Assembly: GCA_028277405.1 (NCBI GenBank) | Contig: JANQGH010000079.1 | Coordinates: forward strand, 53,352 to 117,351 | Length of the DNA stretch: 64,000 nucleotides | Reading direction: 5' to 3' | Origin: Alphaproteobacteria bacterium | Lineage (GTDB): Bacteria > Pseudomonadota > Alphaproteobacteria > DSM-16000 > Inquilinaceae | Shown: positions 8,358-17,086 of the stretch, piece after piece | Position numbering within the stretch: the stretch's first letter is position 1 | Layout: each line of letters opens with the position of its first letter | Position numbers and translations under genes: made by a program | The notes under the pieces: generated by a model | Told to the model about the DNA's origin: nothing | Seen by the model: only the letters and a program-made list of their open reading frames with translations | Database searches by the model: none

Positions 8358-10441
8358 CGCGCCAACTCCGCTATAAAGTCGGCGGCCTGCGCCGCCCCGT
8401 TTCCTATGGCCAGTCGTTCAGCATTGAACGTCATCGCCGTGCGCACCGCCGGATCCATCAACGAGGCAAACCTCTGTGGCAGATCGGCCATCGTGCTGTC
8501 GTCGATGGCATAGGCCCAACCCAGTCGCTCGGCATAACGGGCCCGGGCCATCTGGTCGTCGAGTTCCTTGGTCATGCGAATGACAAACACGGTTGGAACC
8601 CCGCTTTGGGCCAGCTCGTGGAACGAGTTGTAGCCGGCGGCGGAGACTGCGAAGTCGAACGCCTTCAAGTAACGGCTGATGGGATAGCCGCGGATGTTCT
8701 TCACGCCGGCAACCGGCACGGCCGGGAAACGACTTATCGCCGGATGCAGATTGGCGATCTGGACCCCCGGAAGCGCCTGCAGATGCCTAAAGATCTGGCC
8801 TTGCGTCACCGAAAGATCGCGGGTGTTGCCCGGCCCCAACTGAACCAGAACGGCCGTGCCGTCGAGATGCAGGCCAAGCTCGCGCCGGGCCGCTTCACGC
8901 GACAGCAGCTGTTCATTGTCCAACAGCAGGATCGGGTCGACCAGCGACACCCCATCCCGGTCCTGGCGGCTGGCGCCTTGGTCAACCTCCTCGGCGATGT
9001 CGCGCGGCTCGATCACCGCGTCAAAGAAGCGTCGCTTCTTGATAACGGTTTCGTTGTTCTGGTCGGGGCGCCACATGCCTCGTCGCAGCCAGATGTTTCT
9101 CACATCGCGCCGTTTGGCGACCACGTTGGTCATGAATGCGTACGGGTTGCCGCCATCGAAGACGAACGCGCCCGGCTGATAGCGCTGTATCGCGTCGGCC
9201 AGTTCCGCTTCCATCCAAGGATAGGCCGCCGCTTCGTCCAGGCCCGCATAGCGATGCGAAACGATCATCTCGCTAACGAAGCCGGCCCCCCTGATTAGAT
9301 CGACCGCCTGGCTCAGGGACACGAAAACCGGCTCGACATCCCGGGGCAGCCGGCGCGCAACCGACAGCAATCGGTTGACGTGGCCGAGACCGTCGCCGTT
9401 CGACGGAAACATCATCACCCGTTTGGTGCGCCGGCTTGAGGTTCGAGGTCCGCGCACCCCGCCGAACCATGATTGTAGTCGGCGAAAATGCGCCTCCGCA
9501 GGATCGAAGCTGGTGATCGAGTCGTTTCGATCCGGCCCAAGTTCGCGCGCCAGCGTCGCGGCAACACCTTCTTGGCCAACATAGATCGGACCCTTGCCGA
9601 CGACGTGGCGCAGCTCCGGGGGCAACAGGACTGGAACGTCATTGGCAAGGCAGGTGCCGATCGCCAACATCGGTAGCTCCGACGGGCGGCCGTTTGGGTA
9701 ATAGACCAGGGCGTCCAGACCGGAGACGAATTGCACGGCCGATCGTTCATGCACGGCCGTTACGTCCATCCCTTGCGCCACCGGGTGATCCGGCGCGGCG
9801 CCCAAAACGCGAACGACGTAGCGATCGCAATCCCAGATCCTAGCAATCTCGTCCGCGTTCGCTGGCCAATGATCTTTGCGCGACGGAACCACGGTGCCGA
9901 CGATTTGGCGCGACAGTTGGCGATCGGGTTGTGGTTTCGGAACCGCGCCGATATTGCCGAAGGATTCCCAGATCGTGCCGGTGGTCTTCAGACCGCCAGC
10001 GCGCAAGCCTGACAAGACATCATAGGTGGTCGCCGACCAAATCACGACGTCGCCAAAGATTTCGCGCAGCCGGACGTTTTTGAACGCCATGTGCTCGTCC
10101 GTGAGGGCGCGATCGGCAATCGCGATCACCTGGTCGGAGATCACGCGCATTGGCACGGCAAGGCGCGTATTCAAGATGCGCTCTACGTCAATCAGGATAA
10201 CCAGCCTGGCCGACACCAACTCGTCAGGGTCGTAGGCAGCAACGGAGCCGTCTTCCAACAGCTGCAGGACATAACCGTTGATGGTGGGTTGACTGCCTTT
10301 TGATTGCAGATGAAGGAAGCCCGTTTTCAGACCCAGTCCGGCGTTGATCCGCGCTTCCTCGACGGCCCGGAAAACACCTTCGCTATCCCGGCTGAAGTCA
10401 CCAACATATATGATGTCTTGAGATTCCACAGTATTCACCAC
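8354..10441 (-). CDS. Large two-module GT-B-like glycosyltransferase
   Basis: A 695-residue protein with two parts. Residues about 340-695 resemble GT28/MurG-type enzymes: 'GDGLGHVNRLLSVARRL' (the G-x-G-H loop) and near the C-terminus 'SAAGYNSFHELAQSGVPTVFV', the donor-binding A-G-x-N-S-x-x-E-x-x-x-x-G-x-P motif. Residues 1-330 look like a second, more distant GT-B half ('DALVYYPNGRPSELPMLAIGTCLANDVPVLLP'). The start is a GTG with a second GTG right after it, so the exact start is uncertain. It is the first gene of a coupled pair with the group 1 transferase. No signal peptide is seen. Confidence 0.65.
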   Translation of the reverse strand: MVNTVESQDIIYVGDFSRDSEGVFRAVEEARINAGLGLKTGFLHLQSKGSQPTINGYVLQLLEDGSVAAYDPDELVSARLVILIDVERILNTRLAVPMRVISDQVIAIADRALTDEHMAFKNVRLREIFGDVVIWSATTYDVLSGLRAGGLKTTGTIWESFGNIGAVPKPQPDRQLSRQIVGTVVPSRKDHWPANADEIARIWDCDRYVVRVLGAAPDHPVAQGMDVTAVHERSAVQFVSGLDALVYYPNGRPSELPMLAIGTCLANDVPVLLPPELRHVVGKGPIYVGQEGVAATLARELGPDRNDSITSFDPAEAHFRRLQSWFGGVRGPRTSSRRTKRVMMFPSNGDGLGHVNRLLSVARRLPRDVEPVFVSLSQAVDLIRGAGFVSEMIVSHRYAGLDEAAAYPWMEAELADAIQRYQPGAFVFDGGNPYAFMTNVVAKRRDVRNIWLRRGMWRPDQNNETVIKKRRFFDAVIEPRDIAEEVDQGASRQDRDGVSLVDPILLLDNEQLLSREAARRELGLHLDGTAVLVQLGPGNTRDLSVTQGQIFRHLQALPGVQIANLHPAISRFPAVPVAGVKNIRGYPISRYLKAFDFAVSAAGYNSFHELAQSGVPTVFVIRMTKELDDQMARARYAERLGWAYAIDDSTMADLPQRFASLMDPAVRTAMTFNAERLAIGNGAAQAADFIAELAR

Positions 10442-10479
10442 AAATCACGATGATCACAAAATCAGCTTCCAAACGACTG

Positions 10480-10818
10480 CTAGTAAATCGCAACCTGCAC
10501 GTCGTCGTTGATGAACCGGGGCGCATAGCCTCCCCCACAAGTGCCACCGTCCGACGACCCGTCCCATATCTCTTCAATCCGTCCGAGACCCACCGATGCG
10601 CTGAGGACCGACGGCACAAGATCACTGTCCGGAAACGTGTCCACGAAGCACGAACAAGCGGTGGCTCGGTCTTCCACGGGCAGTGATGTGTCGAGACACT
10701 GCTGATAGAGGTCTTCCAGAACCGGCCGGGTCGCAGGTTGCGCGTCGGCCGGGCGCACAACCGACGCTGTTATGGTGGCAAGCGCGATCGCGGACAGTAG
10801 TTTCGATCTGGGGTCCAC
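10480..10818 (-). CDS. Small exported hypothetical protein
   Basis: A 112-residue protein if the GTG at 10818 is used; this start is favoured by a GGAG about 8 bases upstream, and a longer version would put unlikely residues ahead of the signal. Residues 1-26 form a clear signal peptide (basic start, 'LLSAIALATITASVV', then A-D-A before Gln). The mature part has four cysteines ('QCLDTS', 'ACSCF', 'GTCGGG') and resembles small alphaproteobacterial periplasmic proteins of unknown role. It lies 38 bases upstream of the glycosyltransferase pair on the same strand and may be co-transcribed. Confidence 0.55.
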   Translation of the reverse strand: MDPRSKLLSAIALATITASVVRPADAQPATRPVLEDLYQQCLDTSLPVEDRATACSCFVDTFPDSDLVPSVLSASVGLGRIEEIWDGSSDGGTCGGGYAPRFINDDVQVAIY

Positions 10819-11576
10819 TATTAGGTCTCCGAATACAACCGTTGATAGCCACAATCTGGCCACATTTGCGGCGAAGCAAGCATGGCTACCTGACGAAGTA
10901 AAGTACCAATTTCGTTAGTATCCTTTAGATAAACGGCCACCGCATTCCATCACTCGAGGGCTGGAAAAGGCGCCTTGTCGATAGATTTCCAGGAGAGAAT
11001 TTCGCCTTAATGTGCAGTGCGCAGGCGTGCCGACAGCGTGCGACACTCCATTTGGATCTTGATCCGTCGCGGAAGTCCCGCCTGGTCAGCCGCCATTGGA
11101 ATCGATGTCGATATCGACGAACCAATCGGGATTTCGCCGTGATCCAAGAAAACAAGAGTGGCAGTTTGGGTGCCCGGGAGCAGTGGTGGGCGGCTCCCGT
11201 GCTTCTGGTGGTATTGCCAAGAACAGGGTCGGTCCGAGACGGTTCGACAGGCGCGAAATTCTCTATTGAGGCACTGAAGGGTCCGATCCGGACGTGGGCC
11301 GTGAAGCTGATGGAAGCCGGTTTGATGCGCAGTCGCCGGCTTGCCAGCGTTCCGGACTGACCGCTTGAAGGCCGTCTTTGACCCTATTACGACACGTGCT
11401 GTCGCCCCGCGAAGTCGCCGCGACGCTGCGTCGGGGCACTGCGAGGCTGGTGGCAATCAACGGCTGGCACCACCGGTGAAGCGCTGAGGTGCATGCCCAT
11501 CCTGTGTCGCAGCCTTTATGACCGTAGCGCGGGCCAGCGGGCGGATGCTGCCCACGCGCAAGGTAAAGGAGCGGCT
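10819..11576. other. Long stretch without a supportable gene
   Basis: Roughly 750 bases. Several overlapping frames on both strands reach 60-150 codons, but none has a recognisable domain or ribosome binding site, and their composition is that of shadow frames (Arg/Ser/Pro rich). I see no tRNA or clear hairpin terminator. It may hold a decayed gene. Confidence 0.4.
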
Positions 11577-12254
11577 TCAGGCCTGCTTGATGCAGCGGAA
11601 CAGGGTCTTGACCGCGTCGTAATAGTGCAGGGTCGCTGCCACGCCGCCCATGACGCCGTCGTCCGATAGGGGCACGAACTCGTCGATGCGATATTGCTGG
11701 GCGTAGACCTTAAAGCCGGCGCCGGCGAAGGCGCGGTTGAAATCGTCCAGCGAGTAGCTCTGCACGGGCAGGTTCGATCGTGGCTCAATCAACGCCCGCC
11801 AGCGCGGCCACTCCGGATTGTCGGTATGGCAGCCGATGCCGGCATAATAGACGCCGCCGGGCTTCAGACAGGCGTGGATCTCGCGGGCATGCCGGTCCAG
11901 GTCGGGCAGCAGGTAAAGCACCTCTTGGCTGAGCGCGACGTCGAACCGCCCTTCAAGGCCGGCAAGATTGTCCCGCACCTCGAAGCGTGCCGGCACCGGG
12001 CCCGCCAGGGCGTTGGCGCGCGCCACGGAGTCGGCGGCGAGATCGACACCAAGGGCCTCGGCATAGCTATGGCTGTGGTAGAGCAGGCGCAGGAGACCGC
12101 CCTGGCTGCAGCCAAAGTCCAGCACCGATTTGCCGAACAGGTCGCGCTCGACCATCAGCGCGATCATGCGCCGCCAGAACGGCCCGTGCTCATGGTTCAT
12201 GGCGTCTTCTTCGGCCGGATCGGTGGCCCAGGTCTTTAGCGGAGTGATGCTCAT
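11577..12254 (-). CDS. Class I SAM-dependent methyltransferase
   Basis: A 225-residue methyltransferase. Motif I 'VLDFGCSQGGLL' (residues 44-55) binds S-adenosylmethionine, followed by 'ALGVDLAADSV' with the ribose-binding Asp, then 'FDVALSQEVLYLLPD' and 'ACLKPGGVYYAGIGC' as the later strands. Substrate is not identifiable; the fold group includes small-molecule and biotin/quinone-type methylases. A Fur-like palindrome lies 45 bases upstream of the start (12299-12315), matching the arrangement before the 15236 gene, so iron or another metal may control it. Confidence 0.85.
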   Translation of the reverse strand: MSITPLKTWATDPAEEDAMNHEHGPFWRRMIALMVERDLFGKSVLDFGCSQGGLLRLLYHSHSYAEALGVDLAADSVARANALAGPVPARFEVRDNLAGLEGRFDVALSQEVLYLLPDLDRHAREIHACLKPGGVYYAGIGCHTDNPEWPRWRALIEPRSNLPVQSYSLDDFNRAFAGAGFKVYAQQYRIDEFVPLSDDGVMGGVAATLHYYDAVKTLFRCIKQA

Positions 12255-12298
12255 GGCTTCTATCTTCGCGATCGTTCAGGGAGGCCATGATGCCGCGG

Positions 12299-12315
12299 TT
12301 GCGAACGATTCTCAA
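12299..12315. promoter_or_regulatory. Fur-like box upstream of methyltransferase
   Basis: The sequence TTGCGAACGATTCTCAA matches the perfect palindrome at 15275-15291 at 15 of 17 positions and the 7-1-7 Fur pattern in outline. It sits 45 bases before the methyltransferase start, where a repressor could block the promoter. Whether the protein is Fur, Mur or Irr cannot be told from sequence. Confidence 0.5.
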
Positions 12316-12745
12316 TGCCTCCTGTGGGCCTCCTGATGGCAAGGCCCTTACCGCAGCCGCCACGACGTATGGCCGAGTGACCTCATGTCTTCGGTATCGC
12401 CGAGGCTCCGGCCGCCATGGCCAAAAGGATTTCCGGCTCACATGGTGACCGAGACGCAATAACCCGGTGGTGCGACGAAAGATCCATGGCACGCCAAAAT
12501 GAGAATAGTTATCGTTATCATCTGATTGTGATGCGCCGTTTCAGGCTGCGCGGGGCTGGAAACCGTGAGGGCTCCTCGGCGCGGTCCCGTGCACCCCGAG
12601 CGGACAAGCCATGCGACTTCAAGTGCCGTTGCCCGTCGAGCGTTGGCTGGCGACACCTCAAATGGGGCGACCGCTCAGAGCCCGACGCCGGCGAAATCCG
12701 GCAATGGTGAGCCGCGCCTGGAAGATGAAAGACGAGACGCGATAG
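12316..12745. other. Intergenic region with a second Fur-like motif
   Basis: Together with the 12255-12315 leader this makes about 490 bases without a convincing gene, between the divergent methyltransferase and alpha/beta hydrolase. Apart from the motif at 12501-12519 I see nothing firm. Short frames overlap one another and show no domain. Confidence 0.4.
12501..12519. promoter_or_regulatory. Fur-box-like 19-mer
   Basis: GAGAATAGTTATCGTTATC agrees with the classical 19-base Fur box at 14 of 19 positions. It lies about 230 bases before the alpha/beta hydrolase and about 250 before the methyltransferase, far from both starts. It could mark a promoter for the hydrolase with a long leader, or be a relic of a lost gene. 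Confidence 0.4.
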
Positions 12746-13567
12746 ATGGCCTGGATCCAAATGCCGGACCGCTCGGTCTGGGGCTATGGCCGGTTCGGCC
12801 GACGTGGCGGCAAGCCCGTGCTTGTCCATCACGGCCTGATCGGGGATGCAACCCTGGGCCCGGCGTGGGCGCCGCTCGGCGAGACGCTGGGGCTGGAGTG
12901 GATTGTCGTCGAGCGCCCCGGCTATGGGCGAACGCCGCCGAGGCGGATGGACCGCGTGGCCGATTGGCCCGGTATGGTCGAACCGGTGCTGCACGCGCTT
13001 GGGGTGAGCGGGCGGTTCGATGCCGTCGGTATCTCGGCGGGCGCGCCCTACGCGTACGCATTGGCCGCTGTGACGCCAGAGCGGGTCGGCCGTGTTTGCA
13101 TTCTATCGGGTGTGCCGTTCGTTGGCGCGCCGGGCGTTCTCGCCGCCTATCCAGCGGCAGCGCAGGCGGCCTATGCGCGCTACGCCTCGTCGGACGAGAC
13201 TGCCCTGAGGCCGGAGTTCCGCGCCTTCTGTGAAGGCATCGCCGACAGGCTGGGTGACAATGAGCAGTTATCGGCCGCACTCGCGCCAATTCTTGCCCAC
13301 GATACCGCCGGGCCCGCCCGCGAAGCGCGGCTACAGGCGCAAGACTGGGGCTTCGACCAGCGCGCGATCGCGTGCAAGGTCGATTTGTGGCATGCCGAGG
13401 CCGACGAGATGGTCCCTTTCGCCGCCGCGCGCCTGTCCGCCGACGGCCTGGCCAATGCCTCTTGGCATACCCAGGCAGAGCCGTCGCACCTCGCGAGCGA
13501 GCGCACCCTTGCCGATATGGCCCGTATCCTGGCGTCGTCCGGGATATCGGCCCGTGGGTCTCGATGA
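12746..13567 (+). CDS. Alpha/beta hydrolase
   Basis: A 273-residue alpha/beta hydrolase fold enzyme. The oxyanion region is 'LVHHGLIGDA', and the nucleophile elbow is G-I-S-A-G (Ser97). A late acid in 'LWHAEADEMVP' and a histidine in 'AEPSHLA' near residue 250 complete a plausible triad. There is no signal peptide, so cytoplasmic esterase, lactonase or similar. It is the only plus-strand gene between two Fur-boxed minus-strand operons; its own link to that control is unproven. Confidence 0.8.
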   Translation: MAWIQMPDRSVWGYGRFGRRGGKPVLVHHGLIGDATLGPAWAPLGETLGLEWIVVERPGYGRTPPRRMDRVADWPGMVEPVLHALGVSGRFDAVGISAGAPYAYALAAVTPERVGRVCILSGVPFVGAPGVLAAYPAAAQAAYARYASSDETALRPEFRAFCEGIADRLGDNEQLSAALAPILAHDTAGPAREARLQAQDWGFDQRAIACKVDLWHAEADEMVPFAAARLSADGLANASWHTQAEPSHLASERTLADMARILASSGISARGSR

Positions 13568-13614
13568 TCGGGAAACCGCCCGTCGCTCTCTGCCCCGTCG
13601 TTCGCTTAGGCCGG

Positions 13615-14532
13615 TCATCGAGCCAGTTCCAATTGGGTCGTCATGTGATCCAGCGCGATCATCGTTCCCGTTTCCTTGATGAAGGACGCGGCGGCGTCCG
13701 GATCGGTGATGGCGAGGCCCGAAACGCGTGTCAGGCCAGCATCGAGGACAGGTGGCGCGACCGGTGCGCTTGGCCCGACGAGAAGCCGGTGGCTGGCCGC
13801 GAGGATGCGCGGCAACAGCGGATCGAGGCTGCCGTTCATCAGAGTTTGCGCGGTGATCGCCACTGATTGCGCGTGGGCAAGTGCGGCACCCGCTTCCTCG
13901 ATGGGAATGTCGTTGCCCTTCGGCTCGCGCTCGATGATGCGGGCCGCCGGCAAACGTTTCAGCGCCGCGCGAAAGCCGCCGACGATGACCAGGCCATCGC
14001 CCGGCGGCCGGAAGCCGGCCAGGCCCCAACTGTCCCCCGCACCCGACCCGTCGGGGCGGTTCCAGAAGGCATTGATGGCGGCCAGCCCGATCGAGCGGCG
14101 CAAGGGATCGACCGAGCAGATCCACCCCGCCAGGTCGGCGAGCGGCCGGCCCGCGATCGGTTCCCCCTGGCGCACCGTGCGCGCACCCTGGGTGCCCCGT
14201 TCCGGGCTGCGGGCGATGCCGGCAAGCGGACCGGCGCGGACCATCGTCCAGTTGAGACCGACCAGCACCTCGTCCGTGGGTGTGTCGTCGGCTACGCTGT
14301 CCGCCAGGTCGCAATCAAGCTGTCCGGCACCCGCCTGTCTCAGCAAGCCATGCCCATCGACGATGTCTTCGGGTGCTGGCAATCGGTCCAGCATGGGGCC
14401 GATCCTGGCGCCGCCATCGATGCGCAGATCGACGGAACCGTCCGCGCGGTCCTCCAGGACCCAGCCGGCAGCTTCGATGAAGGCCCGCGCCCGTGCCCAC
14501 GGCATCGGGTCGGCCCGATCCACGCCCGTCAC
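13615..14532 (-). CDS. DUF4213/DUF364 putative heavy-metal chelation protein
   Basis: A 305-residue protein. The C-terminal half carries the DUF364 signature: 'GGFRAALKRL' (glycine-rich turn after a strand), 'IIEREPKGNDIP', 'EAGAALAHAQSVAITAQTLMNGSLDPLL' and a final 'SGLAITDPDAAASFI'. The N-terminal part fits the DUF4213 domain ('VLVGLNWTMVRAGPLAGIARSPERGT'). The family is annotated as putative heavy-metal chelation by structure, with no proven reaction. Its start overlaps the end of the membrane methyltransferase by four bases, so both are read from the promoter with the perfect Fur-like palindrome. This fits a metal-related role. Confidence 0.8.
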   Translation of the reverse strand: MTGVDRADPMPWARARAFIEAAGWVLEDRADGSVDLRIDGGARIGPMLDRLPAPEDIVDGHGLLRQAGAGQLDCDLADSVADDTPTDEVLVGLNWTMVRAGPLAGIARSPERGTQGARTVRQGEPIAGRPLADLAGWICSVDPLRRSIGLAAINAFWNRPDGSGAGDSWGLAGFRPPGDGLVIVGGFRAALKRLPAARIIEREPKGNDIPIEEAGAALAHAQSVAITAQTLMNGSLDPLLPRILAASHRLLVGPSAPVAPPVLDAGLTRVSGLAITDPDAAASFIKETGTMIALDHMTTQLELAR

Positions 14533-15236
14533 GCCGCGGCATCCCGACCGTCGCCGAAACGGGGCCAGACGCGTCCCGTTCGGGCGGCATATCGATCATA
14601 CGCTTCGCCAAACCGTGCCCGCATCATCGCCTCTTCCTGCGGTACCCGAATGAAGTACATCGCCGCGAAGGCCGGAATGACGAGAAAGCCGGCGATCCAG
14701 TTGTGGATCAGCAGCGGCTGGGCAATCGCCGCCAGCCAGATCGCGGAATACATCGGATGACGTGTGCGGGCGTAGACACCTTCGGTGACCAGGCTGTGCT
14801 CTTCATGGATTTCCAGGCTGACGCTCCAGTTGCGGCCAAGGTCGGCATGGCTGCGCCAGAACAGCCACAGGAAGGGGAGTTGCAGCACCGCGCCGACGAT
14901 GGTGGCCCAGATGGGCAGGGCGTAGCCGGCAAAGTCGAAGACGCCCGTCGCCAAGTGGAGCAGGGGCAGGACCATCATGGTCAGGAACATGCCGCTGAGC
15001 AACAGGCGCTCGCTGAGGTCCTTGCGATCGTCCGCAATCTCGTTGTTACGTGTCCGCCTTGCATAGGGCGCGCGGATCAGACCGGTCGCGACAAAGCTGG
15101 CGAGCCAGACCAAAGATCCCCAGCCATTGACCTGCCAGCGCCAGAGCCCCACCGCGACCAGGGCAAGCACGATGACGACGATCAGCAGGCTGATCAGGCG
15201 GGTCGTCAAGGGGTTTGGCTTGGCAGATGCCGCCAT
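14529..15236 (-). CDS. ICMT/PEMT-like membrane methyltransferase
   Basis: A 235-residue integral membrane protein with about five hydrophobic segments and the isoprenylcysteine carboxyl methyltransferase-type motif 'LVTEGVYARTRHPMYSA', then 'EEAMMRARFGEAYDRYAARTGR' at the C-terminus, which together form the SAM pocket. Bacterial members methylate lipids or small molecules. It is the first gene of a two-gene operon with the DUF364 protein (ATGA overlap). The Fur-like palindrome ends about 39 bases upstream of its start. Confidence 0.85.
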   Translation of the reverse strand: MAASAKPNPLTTRLISLLIVVIVLALVAVGLWRWQVNGWGSLVWLASFVATGLIRAPYARRTRNNEIADDRKDLSERLLLSGMFLTMMVLPLLHLATGVFDFAGYALPIWATIVGAVLQLPFLWLFWRSHADLGRNWSVSLEIHEEHSLVTEGVYARTRHPMYSAIWLAAIAQPLLIHNWIAGFLVIPAFAAMYFIRVPQEEAMMRARFGEAYDRYAARTGRVWPRFGDGRDAAA

Positions 15237-15274
15237 GAGAACACTCCGTATCGAACGGGCAGATCATACGTAGA

Positions 15275-15291
15275 TTGAGAATGATTCTCAA
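15275..15291. promoter_or_regulatory. Perfect Fur/Irr-type palindrome
   Basis: TTGAGAATGATTCTCAA is a perfect inverted repeat around one central base and fits the 7-1-7 Fur motif closely. It lies 39 bases upstream of the ICMT-like gene, the usual place for repression of that promoter. The closely related site at 12299-12315 is at nearly the same distance from the methyltransferase. Confidence 0.7.
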
Positions 15292-15338
15292 CTGAGAGAT
15301 CAGCGAAAGCCCGGTTTGGTGCTGCGACCGATTGGCGC

Positions 15339-15770
15339 TTATCGGTCGGCGAAGAGCGGGGGATTCGGGTCCGTGGTGACGAACGTGCCGCGCCCAAGCG
15401 CGAAAATGGTGCCGTCGGCGTCGCGCACCTCGACATCGGCCACGCCGATCGACCGGCCGACCCGCTGGGCGACGCCGTCGGCATAGAGATCGGTTCGGGC
15501 CGGTGTTTTCAGATAGTCGACCCGCAAATTGGCGGTCGGTGTCGCATGACCCTTGATCAGGGTGCAGGCCATGGCGCCCGCGATGTCGACCAGGCTGGCG
15601 ACAATGCCACCATGATAGGTGCCGGCATCGGCGAAGATGGTGTAGGCGCTGTCGAACGGCAGCTTCAGGGTCAGCCGGCCCCGATCGGCATCGCAGGACG
15701 CCAGCTCGACCTTCAGGAACTTGTGAAACTCCGCCTTGGCGATGAGGGTGCGCAGGTCTTCGACGTTCAT
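15339..15770 (-). CDS. PaaI-like hotdog-fold thioesterase
   Basis: A 143-residue hotdog protein. The long central helix begins with 'TYHGGIVASLVDIAGAMA', containing the H-G-G motif of PaaI/4HBT-II thioesterases and a catalytic acidic residue (Asp) in the helix. Such enzymes release acids from CoA thioesters, often as a safety valve in aromatic or acyl-CoA pathways. It is the last gene of the TRAP operon, 17 bases past the DctM stop, and its role fits the acyl-CoA ligase encoded upstream. Confidence 0.88.
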   Translation of the reverse strand: MNVEDLRTLIAKAEFHKFLKVELASCDADRGRLTLKLPFDSAYTIFADAGTYHGGIVASLVDIAGAMACTLIKGHATPTANLRVDYLKTPARTDLYADGVAQRVGRSIGVADVEVRDADGTIFALGRGTFVTTDPNPPLFADR

Positions 15771-15787
15771 GGGTCAGGCCCCGGTGG

Positions 15788-17086
15788 TTAGAGCAGGGTG
15801 TTGGGCAGCCATAAGGTGACCGCAGGAAAAGCGAACAGGATTGCCAACACGAACGCCTCCGCCACCAGGAACCAGGCAACGCCGCGAAAGATCACAGGCA
15901 GCGTGATTTCCGGCGGCGAGACTGACTTGGCGGCGAACACGTTGAGGCCGACGGGCGGCGTAATCAGTCCGATTTCGATGTACTTGACGATGATGATGCC
16001 GACCCAGACCAGGTCGAAGCCAAGCCGCTCGAAGACGGGCAGCAGCACGGCGACCGACAACAGCATGACGCCGAAGGGGTCGAGAAACATGCCCAGCAGC
16101 ACGAACAGCGCCGCCGATCCCACGATCAGCAGCATGGGCGAGACCGACCAATGCTCGACCAGATCGGCCAGGGTCGCGGGCAGGCCGGTAAGCGCCATGT
16201 AGCGGGTCAGCATGAACGCGCCGATGGCGACGAACAGGATGGCGGCGGTCGTCTTCGCGGCCTCGCGCAGGGCGTCGAAGAGGCGGCGGGGGCCGAAGCC
16301 CGGTTGCAAAAGGGCCAGGAGCGCGGCCACCCCGGCACCGACGGCGCCGGCCTCGCCAGGACTGAATATCCCGGCATAGATGCCGCCCAAAACGATCACC
16401 GCCAGCAAGGGCAGGGCGATCACGGTCCAACTCGTCTTGGTTTGGGTGTCCTCGCTTCGCGCCGTCGGTGCCAGCGAGGGGTTCAGCCGGCAGCGGATCA
16501 GGATCATGGCGGCGTAGGCGAACGCCGTCAGCAGCCCGGGCACGATCCCGGCGAAGAACAGCCTGGCGATGGATTGCTCGGCCAGGATGGCATAGACGAT
16601 CAACGGGATCGAAGGCGGGATCAGCGCCGCCAGCGTCCCGGCGCAGGCGCAGACACCGGCCGCCAGACCTGGCTGATAGCCACTTCGCAGCATCTGGGGG
16701 ATCGCCAGGCGGCCGACAGCGGCGGTGGTCGCCAGGCTTGAGCCGGAGGCGGCCCCGAACGCCGCCCCGGCCAGGTTGGTGGCGACGGCGAGACCGCCAG
16801 GCAGGCGCCTGACCAGCCGTTGCACCAGGCCGAACAATTCGTCGGCCAGGCCGGCGTGGAAGACGATGGCGCCCATGGCCAGGAACAGGGGGACGGCCGA
16901 AAACTCCCAGCTTGCGGTGAACTCGTACGGGACCCGCGTCATCAGGCTGACCACCGCCGAGAACGGCAGCAAGGCGGTCGCGCCGACAAAGGCGACCAGG
17001 CCGAGGGCGATGCCGACCGGAACGCGCAGCACGATCAAGACGATCGCGACGAGAAGGGCGATACCGCCCTGGTCGACAGGGCTCAT
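15788..17086 (-). CDS. TRAP transporter large permease (DctM)
   Basis: A 432-residue membrane protein with about 12 hydrophobic segments and DctM hallmarks: 'EFSAVPLFLAMGAIVFHAGLADELFG' near residue 70, 'GAAFGAASGSSLATTAAVGRLAIPQM' (the G-A-x-x-G-x-S/A motif) and 'LIPPSIPLIVYAIL'. It moves the solute captured by the DctP protein using the sodium gradient. Its start overlaps the end of the small permease gene by four bases. Confidence 0.95.
   Translation of the reverse strand: MSPVDQGGIALLVAIVLIVLRVPVGIALGLVAFVGATALLPFSAVVSLMTRVPYEFTASWEFSAVPLFLAMGAIVFHAGLADELFGLVQRLVRRLPGGLAVATNLAGAAFGAASGSSLATTAAVGRLAIPQMLRSGYQPGLAAGVCACAGTLAALIPPSIPLIVYAILAEQSIARLFFAGIVPGLLTAFAYAAMILIRCRLNPSLAPTARSEDTQTKTSWTVIALPLLAVIVLGGIYAGIFSPGEAGAVGAGVAALLALLQPGFGPRRLFDALREAAKTTAAILFVAIGAFMLTRYMALTGLPATLADLVEHWSVSPMLLIVGSAALFVLLGMFLDPFGVMLLSVAVLLPVFERLGFDLVWVGIIIVKYIEIGLITPPVGLNVFAAKSVSPPEITLPVIFRGVAWFLVAEAFVLAILFAFPAVTLWLPNTLL

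Noticed and set aside
11007..11456. Overlapping open frames on both strands in the 10819-11576 gap
   Set aside because: No domain recognised, no ribosome site, Arg/Ser/Pro-rich composition typical of shadow frames in GC-rich DNA.
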